Shown here: positions 49,726 through 61,637 of the stretch, piece by piece | Numbering within the stretch: the stretch's first letter is position 1 | How the letters are laid out: each line of letters opens with the position of its first letter | Assembly (NCBI GenBank): GCA_016801885.1 | Contig: CM028884.1 | Location: forward strand, 22,864,864-22,928,863 | DNA: 64,000 bases | DNA from: Toxotes chatareus | Lineage: Eukaryota; Chordata; Actinopteri; Toxotidae | Direction: 5' to 3' | Made by a program: the position numbers and the translations under genes | The notes under the pieces: model-generated | Database searches by the model: none | What the model saw: the letters and a program-made list of their open reading frames with translations, nothing else | Told to the model about the DNA's origin: nothing

Positions 49726-50735
49726 TACAGTCACAGAGCACATTATTAGGAACACCTCTACACCTGTTTATTCATGCAGTTACGGGCTGATTTGAGTATT
49801 TCTGAAACTGTTCATCTCCTGGGATTTTTCATACACAGCGGTTTTCACTCCGAATGGAGCAAAAAAACAAAACAAACATCCAGTGAGCGACAGTTCTACA
49901 GACAGAAACACCTTGTCGGTGAGAGAGGTCAGAGGAGAATGTCCAGACTGGTTGGAGCTGACAGAAAGGCTACGGTATCTCAGATAAACACTCTTTAGAA
50001 CTCAGAATGCACAACACACTGAACCTTGAGACAGATGGGCTACAACAGCAGAAGACTATGTCCGGTCTCACTCCTGTCAGCCAAGAACAGAAATCTGAAG
50101 CTGCAGTGGGTACAGGCTCACCAAAACTGGACAGCTGAATTAGAATTCCCCAAATGTGGGAATCTCGACTGCATAATTTTTATGAATTTCCCTTAAGGGC
50201 TGAACAAAGTATCTATCTATCTATCTATCTGTCTAGAAAAATGCAGCCTGATCTGATGAATTTGGATTTTTGCTGAGACATGCAGATGGTAGGTTCAGAA
50301 TTTGGCATCAAAAGCATGAATCCATGGACCAAACCTGCATTTTGTCAACAGTCCAGGCTGCTGGTAGTGTAATAGTGTGGGGAATGTTTTCTTGGCTCAC
50401 CTTGGGCCCTTTAATACCATGGTTTTAATGCCACAGCCTATCTGAGTATTGGTGCTGACTATGTTCATCCCTTTATGGCCATGGTTTACCATGTTCTAAT
50501 GGTTACTTCCAGCATGAAAATGCACCATTTCACAAAGCCAGTCACCATCTGAATCTGAATCCAGTAAAACACCTCTGGAGATGAATGCATGAAAATGCAG
50601 CTGACAAATCTGCAGAAATGATGTGATGAAATCATGTCAACATGGACCAGAATCTCAAAGCAATGTTTCCAACATCTTGTGGAATCTATACCACAAAGAA
50701 GTGAGAGTGTTTGTGGAACAAATGGAGGCCACAGA
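49726..50735 (+). mobile_element. Degenerate Tc1/mariner (Tc1-like) DNA transposon
   Basis: A left terminal repeat begins with tacagtcacagagcac followed by attattaggaacacc, matching the end sequence of a Tc1-like family common in fish. The transposase frame starts at about 49774 and shows LSISETVHLLGF and SSERQFYRQKHLV, an N-terminal DNA-binding region, and RRMSRLVGADRKATVSQI. The DNA then carries recognisable parts of the catalytic region: the block around 50320-50420 corresponds to the segment encoding the mid DDE domain, and 50505-50700 to the C-terminal part. The reading frame is broken by frameshifts, an internal deletion between the left end and the coding start, and a foreign 91-bp insertion at 50140-50230. 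The right terminal repeat is not recognisable. This copy cannot be active. Confidence 0.85.
50140..50230 (+). mobile_element. Short LINE 3'-tail insertion nested in the Tc1-like element
   Basis: The Tc1-like sequence runs normally to gacagctgaa, then breaks, and resumes at gtctagaaaaatgcagcctg. The 91 bp between contain gaatttcccttaagggct, then aacaaag and five ATCT units. This is the shape of the 3' end of a fish non-LTR retrotransposon (a gaatttcccc...aataaagtatctatct tail), so it is read as a severely 5'-truncated insertion. No clear target-site duplication is visible. Confidence 0.65.
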
Positions 50736-51419
50736 TTGCCATTGTGTCAAGATGCTTCCATTTCCATTCTGGATCAAAAACCTTTTTATTTTTGGAGAAC
50801 TACTGTGTGTTGTGCTTTACTTGTGACTGGATCACAGCAGGTGTGGAGAGGAAAGAATTGTATGGAGCTGGTGGCACGCACGCACGCACTGTCATAAGGC
50901 AACAAGTTGTTTTTTTTAGAATTTAGGCCCCGTCTGTCTCAATTCTGTTCCTGACTCTTGTAAAAGAATTTTCTTATTTTCTACAGCACAAAAAAACTGC
51001 TGTTTTTTGTGATTGAAATGTTTACTGCCACTAGCAAAGTCTTTGTTGAGAAAGCTTATTTTATTGTCAAATGTTTCCATGACAGCTACTGAAATACCCA
51101 TAAGTCTCACCATCTCCTGTTCAGGAAACAACACAATCAGAGAAGTTCTCACATTTGTCAAACAGCCTGTAACAGCCTCTAGTACTGCTTCTTTATTTCC
51201 TATCCAAACTTATTTCATGCCCACAACTCAACTTCCTTTCTGACAGCTTTAATAATGATAAAGTTACACTAGAAGAAGAAAATTGAACTTTCTTGAAGGT
51301 CAAACTATTTCACATCACTACTAAAACAATGTTTTTCCACAGTGTTTTTTTTAACAGCAGAAACACTCATTATGAAACATATACTCTTTCACAAGCCTAA
51401 GCATGCACTGTCTGCAGTG

Positions 51420-51915
51420 AAGGATTAAATAATTAATTGATTAAAATGATTGATTAATCTGTGAAACATATGCTCCACTAGAATGGCACTCAGTAGAGCA
51501 CATACCTCCAAGGCAAAAAAAAAATAAAAAATCATCTCACGATATTAAGGAAAGTTTAGTGCAAATTGATTGAGTAGTTTTTGCATAATCCTGCTGACAA
51601 ATAAATAAATAAACCAACAAACAGAAAGGAGTGAAAAAAAATAACCTCCTTGCCGAAGGTAACTAACAGTTTAACGTACAAAATCTTTCAAAATTGTGAA
51701 AAATTTTCTGCGCAATTTCTGAGAGCCCAAGATGACGTCTTCTAATTGCTTTGTCTGACAAATAGTTCAAAATCCAAATATGTTCAGTTTACAATGACAG
51801 AAAAGCATCAAATCCATCACACTGGAGAAGAAGGAACTAAAGAATGCTGCATTTTTACTTGATGGAACAATTAATCAATTGTCACTCTGCAGATTGACAT
51901 ATCTTTTTAGTTCTA
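51420..51915 (+). repeat. Dispersed repeat A (attaatcgatta-rich family), interrupted copy
   Basis: The left part has aattaattgattaaaatgat and the right part (from about 51680) has gagcccaagatgacgtcttc and aaatatgttcagtttacaat. Both halves belong to a family abundant in percomorphs whose ends carry repeated cgattaat motifs. The halves are separated by a second repeat at 51480-51660. Confidence 0.65.
51480..51660 (+). repeat. Dispersed repeat B nested in repeat A
   Basis: It begins with gaatggcactcagtagagca then catacctccaaggc, and ends with gtagtttttgcataatcctg, a run of aaat/aaac units, and ataacctccttgccgaaggt. I recognise this as a common fish interspersed repeat. The two ends contain partly complementary cctcc..aagg / ccttg..gagg motifs, as in a MITE-like element. 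Its class is not known to me. Confidence 0.6.
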
Positions 51916-52112
51916 ACACACACGCAGAGGGCTCTCTGGCTCTGATTCACTCTTACTAAGCACAGTGAGAGGGGATTGATCAATGCAAAGGGAAAAAAAA
52001 AAGCTTAAATGCAGCATTCCTAGGTTTGCCACTGCAGTGCTGTGGTAGTGATGGAGACGTTTGCTGAATAAGGAGTTAGAGTTAATAAAGCAGAAACGTT
52101 TTGCAACAAAAT

Positions 52113-52227
52113 AACACACACACACACACAAAAACACACATATATACATATATATATATATAAAGATGAAAAGTCTACAAAGTACAGAAAGAGGATGATT
52201 GTAGATGTATATTTTCAGAAGATATAT

Positions 52228-52269
<42 letters not shown>

Positions 52270-52276
52270 ATATAGT
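52113..52276. repeat. Cluster of (CA)n and (TA)n microsatellites
   Basis: CA run, TA run, 50 bp of other sequence, then again a TA-CA run and a TA end. Confidence 0.9.
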
Positions 52277-53908
52277 ATTCACATATATGTAGATTTATTT
52301 AATGTTTTAGGTTGTCAACTTCCTAAGGTTTTCAGAGGGTGGAAAAGGAAAAGACACACTGTTTCTGTGACATTCATGCTCACTCCTGAAGTCTAAAAAG
52401 ATCCCAGAGGTGCTCACACTCCTGCAGCCACAGCTGAAACATGGATCCTACAGAGATGCAGCCTCCAGGGACAGAAGCAGGCAGAGAGTCGGATCAAAAA
52501 GAACGTAGATTATGAGAAGGTGGGTGGGGGATGAGGCTTGCTAACCAAGCTGAAGTGATGCCAAAAGAAACACTCTGAGCCGATAAGGGGGAGGAGGGAG
52601 CTGAAATATCAACCTGAGGGAGGAGCTGATGGCCCAGGGGCCGGCTGGCCTCCTTCACACTGAGCAAACACCCACAGACTTCCCCATCATCCCCTGCAGC
52701 GCAGGATCAAAATCTGCAGTAATGCCCCCCTTCTGCTTTTATTCCAGAATGAATCCATTCCTCTCTTTCTCTAAAAGCACATTTTCAAAAAAAACAACTT
52801 GTGAATTAAGAGAGACTAAACAGCAACTCCCACAATCCACTCCAGCCGCAGGACAATTTGAAATAAATGAGCATTTAGTACGATGCCCCTCAGCAAGAGA
52901 CAGTGGGGAGAACAGATTTTTCTCTAACCAAAACCTGCAATGTCATCCCAGTTCCCCACAGCAAAGACTACAGATACTGAAAGATGCAAAACGTGAGTAG
53001 GCAGCAGCTAATATGGGAATAAAGTCACATAATCTGAAAAGACAGCAACACAATCACGGTTGATTATGTAATAATTACAAAGAGAAAAATACAACCGAGG
53101 TGAACAGACAGACTGCCGACAGAGAGACCCACAGAGCAGCAGAGGTGAAGTTAAGAAGCAGGGCGTCATTTCTACAGAGGAACCTCAGCTGTGGAGAGAA
53201 AATAAGATTCCCCCCCCACCCCCCACACACCTCGCAATCTTTTCTGGAGGCTTTTGCTCTTATTAAAGTCTCACCAAGGCTCTTCTAAAAGGCAAATGTG
53301 TTAGACTGTAAGATCAATCAGTCCTGTACTTTGTTCTTTCCTTCCCCATCTTCTCTCTTCTGTTTTACACACATATGCATGGAGGGGCAGGCAGAGATTA
53401 GCTGCTGGCCTGTCTCTTTGTTGCCAGTCCCAACAGATACCAAGAGGAAATGCATCATTCAGGCTATTATCAACAATAAATGACTTTAAGAGCAAGAGCA
53501 TGCTGCTGGACTCAACCAGGAGACAATGGTGACAACATAATAGGCGAGAAATCACTGCTAGGCATTGAATGATTTTTGCGTTTGTGTGTGTGTGTCCTCT
53601 GATCTGATACCCTTTTGTACACCATTAACTGCTGTTAAAGATTTGACCCCCCGACCTGCAGAATTTATCCTCAGGGCTCATTTATCCAGACAGATCACAT
53701 CCTTGTTACCCATTTCCAGCAGGAAACTGGTGTCATTTTTCTTACACTCATTGTATTTCTGAAGGTACAGAGAGCCGAAGTCTTAACGTCACCTTAGGGC
53801 TGTTCCGCGAGCTTATGCCGCACAAGACAATCTCTTGTTGAAGGTCTCTTTTTTCTGTCTTTCTGAAAAAGAGACTCGTGTTCCTGTCCTGTTTAAGGCC
53901 TCAAACCA

Positions 53909-53950
53909 GGGCTGCGACTAACAATTATTTTCATCACTGATTAATCAGGT
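53909..53950 (+). repeat. Dispersed repeat A, 5' fragment
   Basis: The segment cagggctgcgactaacaatt followed by attttcatcactgattaatc is the start of repeat A; the similarity ends near 53950. Confidence 0.55.
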
Positions 53951-55916
53951 TGAACACAACCTCCCTCCCGATTCTGCCATTAAAAAGAGGTGTTAAGATG
54001 ATCTGACAAGCACTTTGTTTGAAGCACACAGCGTCACCACAGCCTGAACAGCAAAACCAGCATTGTTAACAGAGCAGCAGCCGCTTCAGTCCTGAGGCCT
54101 TTACTGTTACTCTAAGATGAATCAGTATCTATTACACAGCACTTAATAAAGTACTTGCTTTAAAATTTTAGCTGTTCATGATTTTAACGAACAATTAATT
54201 TGTTAGCATTCTGAAAAACTACACTCCCATGAAATTTTACCAGCACGTTATCTTGTGTATCATCAGAATGTAACATAAGATCACCCAGTGATCTCCTCAA
54301 ATGTCATTTTCTTTTCAACTTCACACTTGGACTTTGATTATAACTGTGATCTCGGATGTCTAAACATGTCTAAGCTTTGCCATTTGACACTGCCCTGCTA
54401 TTTTAACAGTTATGTTCAGAGAAGGACGACTTACAGGTCCACTCGTATGTCTGTGGCTATTCGGTGTTAGTTGAGTTAGTGAGATACGTAATGAGAATAT
54501 TAATTAAACAACATCACCGCCTTTTTTAGAACGTATCATTCTTTTTCAGACACATGGAAATTCCAGTTTAACTTTAACTCTATTTTAAAAATTTCTTTTG
54601 ATGCTCAGACTAAAAGTTTATGCTGCAATGTGAACATGGGGAAAAAAAGAAATGGAACTGTGTGTTTATGTAAGCCTCTCAGGTTGTCCTGGAGCTCCTG
54701 ATTTATCTTTCTCGCCGCCAGATTAACCTATTGAAGCAGCTTTCAGCTCAGTGGTCGGCAGCTTTCTGAGGGAGTGAGAGACAAACAGATAGGGCAGACA
54801 GACAGACATGTTTTTACATGCTCTCTCTTCTTGTTTCTGCAGCTGGCAGCCTGATAAACACAAATATCCCTCTTGTCCCTCTTCTGTCTATACAACTCTG
54901 TGGTCTGCGTTAAAACAGATAAAGGAGGAGGTATACAACCGACCTTTATGTCTGGTCCAGCTCCATATAGACAAATAAAGGCACATAAGCACACACCTAT
55001 GACCTCCCCTCCCACATATGTACAGACATAAAAGCACCATCCAACACAACCCAGTTGCTAATCATAGAACAAAAGGAGGCTCCAGTCAGCAGGCTTCCCC
55101 CATTGATCAGCTATAGAAAGCAGAAGGGAGGAACGACAGTCAACTTTGTTACAACAGGAAGAATTTACAGCTCAATAGCAGGTACAGAATAGAAGTCAAA
55201 CACATCAGCAAAGCTGCATCTGTGTCTGTGAGCGCTGATATTAGACCTTCACGCTGATGATGGCCTGTTGCAGCATGCCACTGAAAAGCGTTTTTTTTTT
55301 TTTTCAAAAATTTTTTTGTTAACATCTTCACTGAGGTCCAAGGCAGGAGGAGGAAGTGGGTGTCTGTCACTTCACTGGAAAATAAAAACTCTCTATTCAG
55401 CCCGAATAAAAGATGAGTCTGCCTCGTAAAGCTTCTCTTTCCTGTCGGATTTGACATGAACACAGTAGCAGAATAAATGTAAACACAGGTGTTGCACAGT
55501 TGCAGCACCTGTGAGTGTTTTCTTCAGTGCTCATCTTATAAACCAACAACAGAATCATTCATGACAGACGTTTGCCTCTGGTCATCTTGTTTCCCCCTTG
55601 CTGCCCTGGTCTCTCTATTCTGGTTTGGCTCCCTCCCTGTGAGCTCAGTTCAACCCTGTTGGCCTTTTCTATTCAACAGTCTGCAGGCAGACCTGCTGGC
55701 AGACAGGTCGAGACTGTTTGTAAAGAAGTGCAGCATCAAGCGTTCTGTCAGACACGTCCTAGGCTGCGGGTCAGACTAACACAGAGGCACACTACAAACA
55801 AGAGCAGACACAGAAAAGAAAAGGAGGATTTATGAGAGAGATCAGAGATATATGCACATACAAATATATCACACAGCCAGGACATAAAACAATTTCTCCA
55901 AATATGTGACCTCATC

Positions 55917-55939
55917 TTTCTCTCTCTCTCTCTCTCTCT
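55917..55939. repeat. (TC)n microsatellite
   Basis: About 11 TC units. Confidence 0.9.
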
Positions 55940-56504
55940 TATCCTGTCCGTCCTCCCCAAATGCGTCTGAAAACGTCCAGAAAAAAAAACAAAAAACAGA
56001 AGACCCTACTGCTTTCATCACACATCAACCAGCTTCACTCTTCAAAGATCAAAATGGAGCATTATAGAGGCTGTTTGTGTTTTTATGTGCGTACATTTGG
56101 GTGTGCACACATGCATGAAAGTGTCTGTGAAAACAAGAGTGTGTAGGCACTACGCCGAGATGCAATGTCTGTGCACACATACAAGCACAGATGTGGGGTC
56201 ATTCTGGGGTCTTTAAAGAGCCCCACCCCCCCCACCACAACCACCACCATGATGTTTTAAGACATACAAATACAGTGTGGAATACTCATTTGTGTCAGAT
56301 CTGGTCAAAAAAACAAAACAAATCAGCTCATACATACACATTAAACACAGAAAACCTTCCATCGCCAAACCCTGCACATTTACATCATTCTGCACAGTGA
56401 TGGTCAAACATCCAAGTGAAGTAACAATAAGCAAAGCACTTTTGAGTAGACAGGAACTTAAAATATTTCTTAAATGTTCACAGATGACAATTTTATTTTA
56501 TTTT

Positions 56505-56600
56505 CTCTCACAGTCAAATGGATATTTAGGGGTTTTTGGACTCTTGAGAGGACAAAACACTATTCTATGTGCCAGAATACTGATATGAGTCATTTTCTTA
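56505..56600 (-). repeat. Dispersed repeat A, reverse-oriented fragment
   Basis: The plus strand reads gatatttaggggtttttgga then gaggacaaaaca, the reverse complement of the central part of repeat A. Divergence is high. Confidence 0.4.
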
Positions 56601-57300
56601 CATTGTATGCTTGTACCAGTTTGACTGACCAGCACAGTGCTTTGCAAGATGACGATGCACTGCCTTGTAAATGCACTGCCTTCTAAATGTTTAGCCAAGT
56701 TCAACTTCTTTGCACAACCCCGTGTTTTTTTCCCTGGATTTTCTGCATCAATGCAGTGAGAGCTGCATCCTTTCACACAACCATTGCCAGTATGAACAAG
56801 GCCTCAGTGAAGGACTGTTTGTTCACAATGCGGCAAAGAAAATTCCCTTTATTTGGCCTCCTCACAGAACACAGCACGAGTCACCAGCGGATACAATTAA
56901 TATTGTCAGATCCTCCACAGAAATACAACCCCAACATTTATCTTTTCTTTGGCATGGTACTACGCCTGGTTGACAAAGCAGTCATATGTGAAATGCAGTT
57001 TTTCAGCTAGGTTGCTTCTTTGCTTCATTACATAGCAAAGAGAGAAAAGAAAGATGGGACAGCATGTGACAAAGGGACTTTAATCTTAACATGGCACGCA
57101 CCGAAGAAGCTCAGATCATCCTGTTCCCGCTGTTGAACACGGATCATGAACAAACCAAAAATATCAGAGTACAAGTGGATGGAGGAACGAGACGAGGCAG
57201 AAAGTCTGTACGTGTCTCCAACGTGTGACGGCAAAGCACATCTTGAAAGGGAATTAAGTAAAGCTGAAATATTAGAGCCTCTCTGGAGAACTGGTTGCGT

Positions 57301-57308
57301 GCGTGCGT

Positions 57309-57398
<90 letters not shown>
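57301..57398. repeat. Long (GT)n microsatellite
   Basis: About 41 pure GT units after a short CGTG lead; the longest in the window with 38641. Confidence 0.97.
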
Positions 57399-57400
<2 letters not shown>

Positions 57401-58084
57401 AAGTGGTAGCAAGGACAAACTGTTCTCTCTACCATTGTGGCGCTCACTGGTAGCACTGGAGTGGGGGCAGGATGCACTGGAGGGTCCTCAGAGTAATGAG
57501 TAGCAGCAGGCTGAGTGCCTACTTACTTATTATGGAAAGGTGCGGCAGGAAAGTGAATTACAACTGTTCAGCGACACCTCGGGACTGAAACGACATGACA
57601 TCACCACACACCTGGGTTAAATACAAGATTGAGGTCACTGCAGAGATGTTAGGAAAAAAAAAATACATCAACAAGTCGAGCAAAAATTAAACACAAGTCA
57701 GATGATTGATGGGAATCCATCTAATTAGCTGATCAATATGAGATTTAAGACTGGCCGGTCCAACCGTGAGTGGTCTGGTCTGAGAGCATGTGTGCTGACC
57801 GCACTCTCCATTTAATCTAAACTGAGGAGATGAGTACAGCGGCTGAGGAACCACGTCCTATATTGACAGCTGGGAATAAATGGCTGTATCAGAACAACAA
57901 AGTGGAGCTTTGTGTCTCTGTCACAACAAGACGGTCATCAAATCATGTGATAATGTGGCTGCTGGACAAACTCATGATGCAGTTACATAATGTACAGTTG
58001 TGACTTTAAATATCACATCACAAGGAAAAGCTTTCTTCTTCAACTGCAAAGGGGATTTCCTCTGAGCCTCTGCCACAATCTGTG

Positions 58085-58460
58085 ATTCATTAAAGGGTCA
58101 TTTAATCTCAAATATATAATGCATCATACTATTATGATAAATATATATAAAAACATTTTTTAATATCCATCTAGTTGCACCAAGTCATACATATAGTTTG
58201 GGTCTTAGTTCCAGGTTTTGAGATATCTCACTCCAAATACTGTGGAGGTGAATTAAGTTTATTTTGTGGGTCTCACAGCACTGAAAATTTGTATTTTAAA
58301 AACATTACAACAGCATCTCTTCTTCAGAATCAGTGTCTGTTCCTCTGGATGATCCACAGAATGTGCTGTCAAAAGTTTTCATTTGGACATCTTTCCAATG
58401 AAGAGACAGTTTTCTTGTGAAAACTGTTCTGTGGATTATGCAGAGAGACAGTTTCTGGTG
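58085..58460 (+). repeat. Dispersed repeat E copy
   Basis: Begins attaaagggtcatttaatct, continues with tatccatctagttgcaccaa, aggttttgagatatctcact and gtggattatgcagagagaca, in the same order as a familiar percomorph repeat. It contains a perfect hairpin at 58406-58427 (acagttttc, loop ttgt, gaaaactgt). Confidence 0.55.
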
Positions 58461-59849
58461 AGAAACGTTTTTGATTTTTTTTTTTTCCTCTTCATTTTTA
58501 ATGCTTCAATCCTGTGAGCACAACCAAAAGATCTTAGAAATGGATATCTCAAGATGGGGGAAAATGAATTAAACTATCTGTATGTTTCCACAAGAAAGTG
58601 AGAAAGTGTGTTTTGACCCTTTAGTTCTTCCTTGGATCCTGACAAATATTTTACAGTATAATATCTAAACCACATGCTGCACAAGAAAAAAAAATTGTTC
58701 TGATAATGACAGCTTCTATTTTAGATCAATCAGCCTGTCCTAAAAAATGCAACACTAGCAACTAACAGATTCTGTTTGTTCATATTTAAACCTGTATCAG
58801 GTCTAACACTTTACCCATCTCTCTGACTCAGACTCAATAAGTTTTTCAAGACTTCAGTAAAACATTTCCAGTCACTGAGCAGAAAAGGCAAAGGAAATCA
58901 AAGCTACACGAGTGACACCAAAGGGACATATATTACTTTAATGAAATAAAAATCAATGTATATCTAAGCTCAAAAATACACTGATTCACAGCAGATACTC
59001 AAACAGTTGGCTGTTCATGCACTACATTATATCATTAGAGAGTTTCATTGGAGCTGAAGCTATTACTCATATGAGCTTCTTGTGAAATCATACAAAAAAA
59101 GGCAATAAACAGCTTCACACTCGTTTGACACCGGGGTGAAAGTACCGATGTTCGCTTTGAAGGCAGAGAAAGACGACTAGATGTAACATTCACACCTCTG
59201 TTCACTTTGATGTAGAGTCACAAGCTACACCAAAAGAACATTTTTTTAATAAATAGTGCCTCAGAATTCCTGACAACCACATCTGTATCCACATCATTCT
59301 TATGCAGACAGACAGAAAGCCTTTTCATCAAAATGATGAGGATTTCCAAAGCAACAATACAGATTTTTCTTCAAAGCATGAGTCTAATGTATGGGGTGTG
59401 TGTGAGTGTGTGTGTGAGTGCACGTCTAACTGCGTCTTAAGACCTGTTGCCAGGATACTGCCTAAGCAAGTTAATAAGCCAGTTAATTAATGATGATTCA
59501 CACTCCCTTGCTGCAGAAAAGCAGAAACAACAGATCCCAGCAACTAAACAATCAAATCTTTGTCTTCGTCTGCAACCAGAACTGCTGCTCTCTATTCCTC
59601 ACAAAGACCACTCAAGAAAAGGGGGGTGCTTTCAAGAGTGTAAGAGATTTTCCTGCTACAGCCAGATATGGCCAAATCCAAAATCTTTACACTAAACGGT
59701 GAACCTGTGCCCCTTTCATCTTTCATACTTTCCTGGTTATTTCCTGGGCGTTCCAGTCTCAAGACAGCACAAAACACAAAGTCTTTAGAGTCAAGGTTCA
59801 GGACAGAAATGTCTTGAAACAAATATACACAAGCAACCCCACTAGTAGT

Positions 59850-60075
59850 TCTTTGACATTGTATTTAGGCACAGTAAGCTGAATGTTAGCATCAACATGC
59901 TAACATGCTCACAATAACAGTTCTAACAGGCTTATGTTAGCAGGTTTACTGTTTACTTTGGTTAATGTGATAGGATAAGATAATATTGGCTAACTGGCAC
60001 TAAACATAAAATACAGTTTGTATAAAGGCTGATGGGAATGTAGTTAGTTTTGCAGGTATTTGATCATAAACCTTA
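59850..60075 (-). repeat. Dispersed repeat D, reverse-oriented 3' part
   Basis: The plus strand reads atgttagcatcaacatgcta, acatgctcacaataacag and tgggaatgtagttagttttg, the reverse complement of the 3' half of repeat D. Confidence 0.55.
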
Positions 60076-60079
60076 AATA

Positions 60080-61410
60080 AACATTGTCTAGAAAAAGTCA
60101 ATGAACAACACTTTGATCAGTTCATCCTACAGACATTGCAATAATGCAGAGGATAAATGAAATGTCAGTGAGTCAGTGGAATTCATCCTCTGGGGACCAG
60201 GATTTTTTTTTTTCAATAAAATTTAAATGTAATCCATCCAACAGATGTTGAAATGTTTTGGTCTGGAACAAAGTAAGGACCAACATCATCCTCCTTAGAG
60301 CCAAGCCAAAGACATAAGAGCCACCCAATACACACCCCCACAACATAGCCATCCCCTTACAAAACACATTGGATTCAAACACACACACTCACACACTCAG
60401 GCAGATTAGTGCAGAATTTGCTGACTGTTTGGGCTGGAAATTCAGTAGAAAGAGCTGCCTCACAACAAACACCAAGAATACCGTCTTAAGCCGTCTTTGT
60501 TACGGCAGTCTGCAGACTGTTGAAGTGGTACTTTTAGAGAGGATGTACACAAAATCAACATTGCTCTTCTTTCACACAACCAGGAGAGCGGGGGAGGAAA
60601 AAAAGAGTGAAGTAAATCTGTTTCTTGAGCTGGCGAGGAGAGGAAATATCTTAGTGAGAGAGAGAGAGATAGAAAGCATCAAAACCTAATGTGAATTTGT
60701 AAATGATGCCTGCAATAACTCCTTCTGATGGATTTACATATTTTGTGTAAAGTGTCTTTTATTCTCTGTGGCAGGAAATGAGAATCAGTTTGTGTTTGCG
60801 AGTTTGTGTATGTGTGCTCGGACACTTGGATCAGTTCCGAGTTTAATTCATGGAGATGTGAGGTGGACGGTAATTTGTTCTGCATGTCAGCTGCCGACAG
60901 CTGCAGAGGCCCTTTGGCTCGCTCGTTCACAACGTCTCATTTATTGGCCAGACCTGGCAGGGCGGCGTGATTCTCAGCCAGCAGGTAAACCTGCTGGTAA
61001 TGTGGCAGGACGGGGCAGAGAAGAGGCGACTGAATGTCGGGCCTCACGTACTCTGCAGCCCCAGAGTCTGCACTGCTCATCGTTACAGCCCTGCGTCATC
61101 TTTTTTTTTGTCACCCGAATTACACCGACGGGAAACGACTACGGCTGGCTGCTTGTCTGCCGAGCTAAGGAGTTACAGCAGGGTTGTGGGATAATTACAA
61201 GCCTCAGGTTGGGTGCAAGAAAGAGCAAGATATTTGTAGGATTATTCTCTGTTGGCCAGGCAAGTGTGTGCGTGCATGTGAGATATTATGCTATCAAACA
61301 CACTGCGCAGAAGATCAAAGCTGTAAAAATGTTGGAGTGTGGAAAACAGAACGGCCGATATGCACAACACTGAGATGGGATATATTTGTGTGCATGTTTC
61401 TGAGGATGTA
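60080..61410. other. No gene recognised; GC-richer block
   Basis: 60830-61200 is richer in G, C and CpG than its surroundings, contains the palindrome at 60978, and supports a 201-codon frame (60768-61373, starting at GTG) with no recognisable domain. It could be a conserved element or an unannotated promoter; a gene is not supported. Confidence 0.4.
60978..60997. repeat. Perfect short inverted repeat
   Basis: The sequence ccagcaggtaaacctgctgg has two perfect 8-base arms around taaa. It lies in a GC-richer block (60830-61200) that stands out from its surroundings. Confidence 0.8.
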
Positions 61411-61414
61411 TATA

Positions 61415-61423
61415 TGTGTGTGG

Positions 61424-61491
<68 letters not shown>

Positions 61492-61502
61492 AGGAGGAGG
61501 AG
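61415..61502. repeat. (TG)n(GAG)n microsatellite
   Basis: About 32 TG units, then four GAG units. Confidence 0.95.
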
Positions 61503-61610
61503 GGACAGCCAAGCTCAGCAGTGATTGCTCTGAAATTCCACAATACCAGTCATTACACAGAGATCCTTAATGATGTCCCACAGTGACCACACACAGCCAC
61601 CTACAGAGTG

Positions 61611-61637
61611 CACACACACACACACACACACACGCAC
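61611..61637. repeat. Short (CA)n microsatellite
   Basis: About 12 CA units with one CG step near the end. Confidence 0.9.

Larger units (their letters stand above)
52280..56200. other. No gene recognised; one unexplained 123-codon frame
   Basis: The ATG-initiated frame at 52629-53000 is not low-complexity, but I recognise no domain, and the codons do not show clear protein-like bias. C-rich runs at 53211-53225. Otherwise unique DNA. Confidence 0.4.

Noticed and set aside
54219..54240. ZNF143-like motif (actacactcccatgaaa); a similar reverse motif near 15775
   Set aside because: The match to the consensus is partial and there is no promoter context.
57028..57477. 149-codon minus-strand frame
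   Set aside because: Its core is poly-threonine/histidine from the (GT)n microsatellite.
60768..61373. 201-codon plus-strand frame
   Set aside because: It starts at GTG, not ATG, shows no domain, and is explained by a GC-richer block with few stops.
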